In this document: positions 8,290-12,500 of the stretch, one piece after another
How positions within the stretch are numbered: the stretch's first letter is position 1
Layout: each line of letters opens with the position of its first letter
Origin: Eimeria necatrix
Taxonomy: Eukaryota; Apicomplexa; Conoidasida; Eucoccidiorida; Eimeriidae
DNA: 12,500 nt
NCBI RefSeq assembly: GCF_000499385.1
Contig: NW_013654406.1
Location: 5,001 to 17,500 of the forward strand
Direction: 5' to 3'
Notes under the pieces: model-generated
Seen by the model: only the letters and a program-made list of their open reading frames with translations
Told to the model about the DNA's origin: nothing
Database searches by the model: none
Program-made: the position numbers and the translations under genes

Positions 8290-8525
8290 CTAAATCTAGC
8301 AGGATGTCTCTGCTAACGCTAAACCCTAAACCCTAAACCCTGCAGGCTTCCTCTGCTAATGCTAAACCCTAAACCCTAAAAGCAGCGGGACCTCTCAGCT
8401 AACCCTAAACCCTAAACCCTAAACCCTAAACCCAGCACGCAGTCTCAGCTAACCCTAAACCCTAAGACCCCTAGACCCAACAGGCTGTGTCTGCTAACGC
8501 TAAACCCTAAACCCTAAACCCTAAA
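8290..8525 (-). repeat. Degenerate ~40-48 bp repeat with heptamers
   Basis: Five spacers of the form (C)AGCAGG...TCTCTGCTAACGCTAAACCC separate short AAACCCT arrays (near 8300, 8343, 8382, 8430, 8478). Related spacers suggest amplification of a compound unit. Confidence 0.5.
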
Positions 8526-8699
8526 CCCTAAACCCCAAATGAGGTTGTGCTGCTCGGCGCTAAGAACTGAGCATAGAAAGTTACCTTGACTTGCTGTAGC
8601 AAACTGCAAAACCCTAAACCCTAAACCCTAAACCCTAAACCCTAAACCCTCGTTTCACTCTGCGTTTGCCGACGCGGCGCAAATGGAAAAGCCGGGGGC

Positions 8700-9065
8700 T
8701 GCAGCTGTTGCTTCAAAGCCCTAAACCCTAAACCCTAAACCCTAGGGCGAGGGTTTAGAAAAGTGTTCTGGGTCCCTGAAGCAGCTGCAGCTGCTGCTTC
8801 AAAAGCCCTAAACCCTAAACCCTAAACCCTAAACCCTAGGGCGAGGGTTTAGGAAAGCGCTTTTGGGCCCTCACGCGGCTGCAGCTGCTGCTTCAAAGCT
8901 TTAAACCCTAAACCCTAAACCCTAAACCCTAAACCCTAGGGCGAGGGTCAAGAAAAGCGTTCTGGGGCCCTGAAGCAGCTGCAGCTGCTGCTTCGAAGCT
9001 ATAAACCCTAAACCCTAAACCCTAAACCCTAGGGCGAGGGTTTGGAGAAGTGTTTTTGGGCCCTA
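8700..9065. repeat. Four-unit ~92-99 bp compound repeat
   Basis: The landmark CCCTAGGGCGAGGGT recurs near 8740, 8836, 8935 and 9027. Units contain an AAACCCT array, AGGGCGAGGGTTTAGAAAAG, a variable G/C part and GAAGCAGCTGCAGCTGCTGCTTC (a perfect inverted repeat in most units). They differ by substitutions and array length. They lie in the putative intron of the minus-strand gene. Confidence 0.5.
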
Positions 9066-9100
9066 AAGCGCAGCAAGGGCCACTCGCGGTGTACGTACAC

Positions 9101-9411
9101 CTGGCCATATATTTGAATTAACTTCTGTTTATACTTCAGCAGCAGCTGCTGCTGCTTGTGCTGCAGCAGCAGCTGCTGCGGCTGCTGCAGCAGAGCCACG
9201 ACGGCAGGGTCTTGCTGCTGCTGCAGCTGCTGCAGCTGCTGCTGCCGCAGCTGCAGCGCAGCAGCAGCAGCAGCAAACCACCGCTCCACCTGCTGCTGCT
9301 GCCCTGCTGCAGCAGCAGCAGCAGCAGCAGATTTGTTTATTAAAGGGCCTGCTGAAGGGCTGCTGCTTCTCTTCGCCTTGTCTTTGGACCCGAAGCAGCG
9401 CGAGGCCCCAG

Positions 9412-9466
<55 letters not shown>

Positions 9467-9550
9467 GGAGAGCAGCAGCAGCGGGGCAGCAAAGGCCGGG
9501 TGAGGAAAAGCTGAAATGCGCGAAAGTGCTGCTGATAGCCGAGACGCCAT
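9101..9550 (-). CDS. Unrecognised protein with mitochondrial-type presequence, first exon
   Basis: 150 codons from ATG (9550-9548) to a phase-0 donor CAG/GTGTAC at 9100. I do not recognise the family. The N-terminus MASRLSAALSRISAFPHPAF has Arg and hydroxylated residues and no acids, as mitochondrial targeting signals do; RCFGS after an Ala run resembles a processing site. Then follow a basic stretch (SKDKAKRSSSPSAGPLINKS), a second Ala run, Gln-rich segments around QVERWF, and DPAVVALLQQPQQLLLQHKQ to KYKQKLIQIYGQ, which looks helical or coiled-coil. This frame is chosen because the non-repeat parts are compositionally ordinary; the overlapping Gln frame ends after about 72 codons. Reading past the donor adds 23 residues over the TGTACGTACACC element, probably intronic. 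An AAACCCT array lies immediately upstream (9557-9620). Mitochondrial location is inference. Confidence 0.5.
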
Positions 9551-9628
9551 CGCTCCAAACCCTAAACCCTAAACCCTAAACCTTAAACCCTAAACCCTAA
9601 ACCCTAAACCCTAAACCCTATGGCCTAC

Positions 9629-9855
9629 CAGCAAGCCGCAAGCGGCACAGTAGTAAGGCCTCCGCAGCTCCGCTGCGCACTCAGGGTTTAGGGTTTAGGG
9701 TTTAGGGTTTAGGGTTTAGGGTTTAGAGTTTGGGATTGAGTGTTTGGAGCTAACCAGCAGCTCCCCCGGCCTGCTGTCAACGTAGTTTGGCTGCCAACAA
9801 AGCCCAAACCCTAAACCCTAAACCCTAAACCCTAAACCCTAAAAGAGCGGCTCAT
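9629..9855 (-). other. Candidate small exons on the minus strand (weak)
   Basis: Three pieces can be chained in phase 0: 9838-9855 (MSRSFR, donor GTTTAG), 9755-9790 (acceptor ggcag, PNYVDSRPGELL, donor GTTAGC) and 9629-9667 (LRRPYYCAACGLL, donor GTAGGC, using a weak acceptor cggag). The last contains a Cys-x-x-Cys like a zinc site. No family recognised and no continuation found, so this may be chance. Confidence 0.5.
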
Positions 9856-9904
9856 GTTGGGCTTAAGCTGGGGCTTCCAGCTGAGCAGCAAAAAGAATAC
9901 CGTG

Positions 9905-9929
9905 AGGGGCCCCCCTTGGGGCCCCCGAA
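9905..9929. repeat. GC-rich palindromic patch
   Basis: GGGGCCCCCCTTGGGGCCCCC: two GGGGCCCC palindromes separated by CCTT, able to form a hairpin or cruciform, next to the CTG tract. Confidence 0.5.
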
Positions 9930-9935
9930 ACGACA

Positions 9936-9937
<2 letters not shown>

Positions 9938-9999
<62 letters not shown>
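9938..9999. repeat. Pure CTG tract (~20 units)
   Basis: Uninterrupted CTG triplets (CAG on the minus strand). Minus-strand reading gives a Gln run in a frame whose flanks show no conserved sequence. Confidence 0.5.
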
Positions 10000-10000
<1 letters not shown>

Positions 10001-10362
10001 GGCTGTGTGGTGGCAGTGGTGGGGTTGTTGTTAATTATTTCTTTTTTAAATTTTATTTGTTGAAATAAAAAACAATTTAATGCAGAGTTGTTTTTATTGA
10101 GGTGTACAGACACCTCAGAGGAGCGGCGCGAGCCTCGCCCGCCGCCGCCGCGCAAGGGTTTAGGGTTTAGGGTTTAGGGTTTAGGGTTTAGGGTTTACGG
10201 CGACCTTCTGCGGCCTCGAGGGTTTGCTTGTGGCCTCTCTCGTGCTGCACCCTTCTCCGGCCTCCCCCCTCGCGAGGCCGCCAGTCCCACGGCCCACGGC
10301 CCAGGGTTTAGGGTTTAGGGTTTAGGGTTTAGGGTTTAGGGTTTAGGGTTTAGGGTTTGGGG

Positions 10363-12485
10363 ATGCCGCACCCCTCCAAACCCTCCGAGGGCTTCCGCCC
10401 CTTTTCTTTGCTGCCGAAATTCCCCCACCCTCTTCAGGTGTACAGACACCTCCCGCCTTTGGCTGCTGCGCAAGTGGATGTCTTCGAGGCCGCCACGGCC
10501 CACAGACTCCGAGGTAAACCCTAAACCCTAAACCCTAAACCCTAAACCCTAAACCCTAAACCCTAATTCCTGGCTTCAAGGGCGAGCGCGGGAGAGGCGG
10601 GCTGCGACCCGGGACCCGCAGCGCCGCTCTGTCGCCCGAAACCCTAAACCCTAAACCCTAAACCCTAGGCTGCTGCTTACACCGGCTGCTGCTCGGGGCC
10701 CTAGGGTTTAGGGTTTAGGGTTTAGGGTTTAGGGTTTAGGGTTTGCGCGCAGGTGCCGCGCCCGCGAGACCCTGTGGGGAGCTCAGCAGCAGAAGCTCTT
10801 TGGAAAACCGCCACGGGGTTTTTGAGAGGCCCTTTGGCGCAGCAAGTGCAGCAGCTATATCTCGTAAACCCTAAACCCTAAACCCTAAACCCTAGACCCT
10901 AAACCCTAAACCCTAAACCCTAGGCCCTAGAGGCTACTGCAGCCGCCTCGTTGCTCCCGCCTGCGGAGCGCTTGGAGTTCCGAGTCGCTGGCGTCAAGAG
11001 TTTAGGGTTTAGAATTTAGGGTTTAGGGTTAGGGTTTAGGGTTTAGGGTTTAGGGTTTAGGGTTTAGGGTTTAGAGTTTATGCGCGCTTTTCAGGTCCCT
11101 TGCTTCCCGGACGCTGGGCACCTTGTGCGCAATCGCCGTGTGTACATCAAAAGTAAGAGCCTAGGGTTTAGGGTTTAGGGTTTGGGGTTTAGGGTTTAGG
11201 GTTTAGGGTTTAGGGTTTGGGGCTGAAGGTTTTTTAGTCCGTAGGCGGCGTGAAGACGCTGCTTGAAGTCCAGGGTTTAAGGCTCGGAACTTGGGATTTA
11301 AAGTTGAGGGTTTAGGGTTTAGGGTTTAGGGTTTGGGGTTTAGGGTTTAGGGTTTAGGGTTTAGGGTTTAGGGTTTAGGGTTTAGCGATTTTGTTCAGAT
11401 ATGATGGCATACGTTCCGGATTATGACTTGGGCGCTGTTATCTGTGGGCTGCTGCGGTGTGTGGCTAAACCCTAAACCCTACGAAACCCTAAACCCTAAA
11501 CCCTACTACATCCTAAACCCTAAACCCTACTATATCCTAAACCCTAAACCCTAGACCCTACCTTAACCCTAACCGGAACCACCAAAGCTCACGCACTGCT
11601 TGCAGTTACGGCGCAGGTCTTGCTGCTAACGGTCAATATCTAGGGTTTAGGGTTTAGGGTTTAGGGTTTAGGGTTTAGGGTTTAGGGTTTGTGTTGCAGA
11701 GCAGCAATGAACGCTTCCTTTGAGCTCCTCGAAGGCCGCCAACATACTTTGCAGGTGTCAATACACCCCAAACCCTCACGCTTGACGACAAAGGGTTTAG
11801 GGTTAAGGATTTAGGGTTTAGGGTTTAGGGTTTAGGGTTTAGGGTTTAGTGCTAAGGGTTTAGGGTTTAGGGTTTGTCTCAGAACACTGTTTTCTCGGAC
11901 CCGCGAGTTGGGAAGCTCTTGAGCGCTGCGCCGACTGTCTACTTAGGTGAGAAAAGGGTTTGGGGTTTAGGGTTTAGGGTTTAGGGTTTAGGGTTTAGGG
12001 TGTAGGTTTCGAATGCAGGCTGGGGTTTCAGGATAAGGGTTTAGGGTAGGGCCTAGCTAGGGTGTGTGGCTTAGTTTACATTCTAGGGTTTAGGGTTTGC
12101 ATGCAGGCAAGAGATAAAAACAGGGGTTTAGGGTTTAGGGTTTAGGGTTTAGGGTTTAGGGTTTAGGGTTTAGGGTTTGCCTGCAGGCAGAGATTTCAAC
12201 AAAGCTGCAGTGAAGAGCACGGAAGAGCGCCTGATGCCCCAGTCCATAAAACAGGTCAGAAAACTCTAAACCCTAAACCCTAAACCCTAAACCCTAAACC
12301 CTGATTGCGAGGTTCCGCTCGATGAAGTTCAGGGCTAGGGTGTTTCATTTCTTGGTTTCCAGTGTTTAGGGTCTACGGTTAAAGGCTGAGGGTTTAGGGT
12401 TTAGGGTTTAGGGTTTAGGGTTTTGTCTCCAGGTGTACAAAGACTCATTCCCCCCTTGCATGCGCCGCCTCTATGAGAGCTACAT
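10363..12485 (+). CDS. PRIM2: DNA primase large subunit, N-terminal and middle part, many exons, runs off the right edge
   Basis: Regulatory subunit of primase/DNA polymerase alpha in the nucleus. Exons: 10363-10513, 10753-10817, 10943-10992, 11095-11152, 11399-11456, 11606-11644, 11700-11754, 11883-11946, 12187-12254, 12433-12485; tentative extra 10669-10705. Introns are GT-AG and exon phases agree from 10753 onward. Family resemblance: FPHPLQVYRHLPP...FEAATAHRL (the FY-LPP...FE..AIDRL block), CRARETLWGAQQQKLF, VPCFPDAGHLVRNRRVYIK then MMAYVPDYDLGAVI (the RKVYL..GFAYVP block), FSDPRVGKLLSAAPTVYLG, RDFNKAAVKSTEERL, then SFPPCMRRLYESY with the first iron-sulfur Cys. Start ATG sits three bases after a heptamer array. 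About 60 residues normally found between the first two blocks were not located; without 10669-10705 the phase does not match there. The donor ATGTAACT at 12486 is preferred over the TAA stop because the rest of the Fe-S domain is still missing. Confidence 0.5.
10514..12432 (+). repeat. Heptamer arrays in every PRIM2 intron
   Basis: Sense-orientation TTTAGGG arrays: 10703-10743, 10998-11078, 11161-11220, 11308-11386, 11641-11690, 11792-11875, 11955-12001, 12082-12098, 12123-12179, 12388-12421. Antisense AAACCCT arrays: 10516-10566, 10640-10666, 10864-10924, 11465-11555, 12264-12302. Some carry TTTGGGG or TTTAGAG variants. The donors at 10706 and 11645 (GTTTAG) are formed by the first heptamer itself. 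Confidence 0.5.
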
Positions 12486-12500
12486 GTAACTCCAAACCCT

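Larger units (their letters stand above)
9551..10362. other. Intergenic region between divergent genes
   Basis: Contains AAACCCT arrays (9557-9620, 9806-9841), TTTAGGG arrays (9683-9729, 10155-10197, 10303-10359), a CTG tract, a GC-rich palindromic patch and an A/T-rich stretch (10031-10100). Only weak minus-strand exon candidates are seen. The last TTTAGGG array ends three bases before the PRIM2 ATG. Confidence 0.5.

Noticed and set aside
9156..9503. Plus-strand Cys/Ser/Ala frame opposite the minus-strand gene
   Set aside because: Complement of triplet tracts; the minus frame has the non-repeat protein-like segments.
9832..10155. Minus-strand frame with a Gln run and a Gly/Arg-rich start
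   Set aside because: The run is a pure CAG tract and the flanks include a GC palindrome and A/T-rich DNA without conserved sequence; a coding role is not supported.
10205..10244. Minus-strand exon-like piece (acceptor gtgcag, HERGHKQTLEAAE, donor GTCGCC)
   Set aside because: No partner exon in matching phase and no recognised family; likely chance in GC-rich spacer.
477..12432. Heptamer arrays as a true chromosome end
   Set aside because: They are short, interstitial, in both orientations and lie within introns of conserved genes.
12484..12489. ATG TAA read as the end of the primase large subunit
   Set aside because: The conserved iron-sulfur domain with three more Cys has not yet appeared, and GTAACT at 12486 is a reasonable donor.

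Overview
The window is nuclear DNA of a coccidian parasite, almost certainly an Eimeria species. Two repeat families dominate it: CAG/CTG triplet tracts, partly translated as long Gln or Ala runs, and many short interstitial arrays of the telomere-like heptamer TTTAGGG/AAACCCT. This pairing is the known hallmark of Eimeria repeat-rich segments. Because genes are cut into small exons by heptamer-filled introns, simple ORF calls miss nearly all the real coding sequence. I rebuilt exons by hand from protein-family resemblance, splice-site dinucleotides and reading-phase bookkeeping; nothing was aligned by computer.

Layout. (1) 1-1795, + strand: the 3' part of a type II NADH dehydrogenase (NDH2), two exons around an 839-bp intron, with a Gln-rich insertion in the first exon and an Ala-rich insertion in the second. 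(2) 1796-3836: gene-poor DNA between convergent genes, with CAG/CTG tracts, an AT-rich microsatellite, a degenerate ~21-bp heptamer-based repeat and an exact 16-bp-period repeat. (3) 3837-7015, - strand: a complete 2,3-bisphosphoglycerate-dependent phosphoglycerate mutase. Nine exons give a normal 250-residue enzyme, but two middle exons lie in a 600-bp tandem duplication that is identical over 535 bp. (4) 7016-8092: heptamer arrays and a tetranucleotide microsatellite, no gene seen. (5) 8093-9550, - strand: an unrecognised gene whose first exon encodes a mitochondrial-type presequence and Ala/Gln runs; its last exon is tentative. (6) 9551-10362: intergenic, with a few weak minus-strand exon candidates. 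(7) 10363 to the right edge, + strand: the N-terminal and middle part of the DNA primase large subunit (PRIM2), in at least nine small exons, ending just after the first Cys of the iron-sulfur domain.

The genes are functionally unrelated: respiratory chain, glycolysis and DNA replication. They share an architecture in which all but one of the introns I could define carry a heptamer array, most often with TTTAGGG on the transcribed (sense) strand. The most notable points are the in-frame exon-pair duplication in the mutase, the heptamer arrays acting as intron filler and apparently as splice-site source, and a CTG-rich tandem repeat in the NDH2 intron whose unit resembles a miniature intron.
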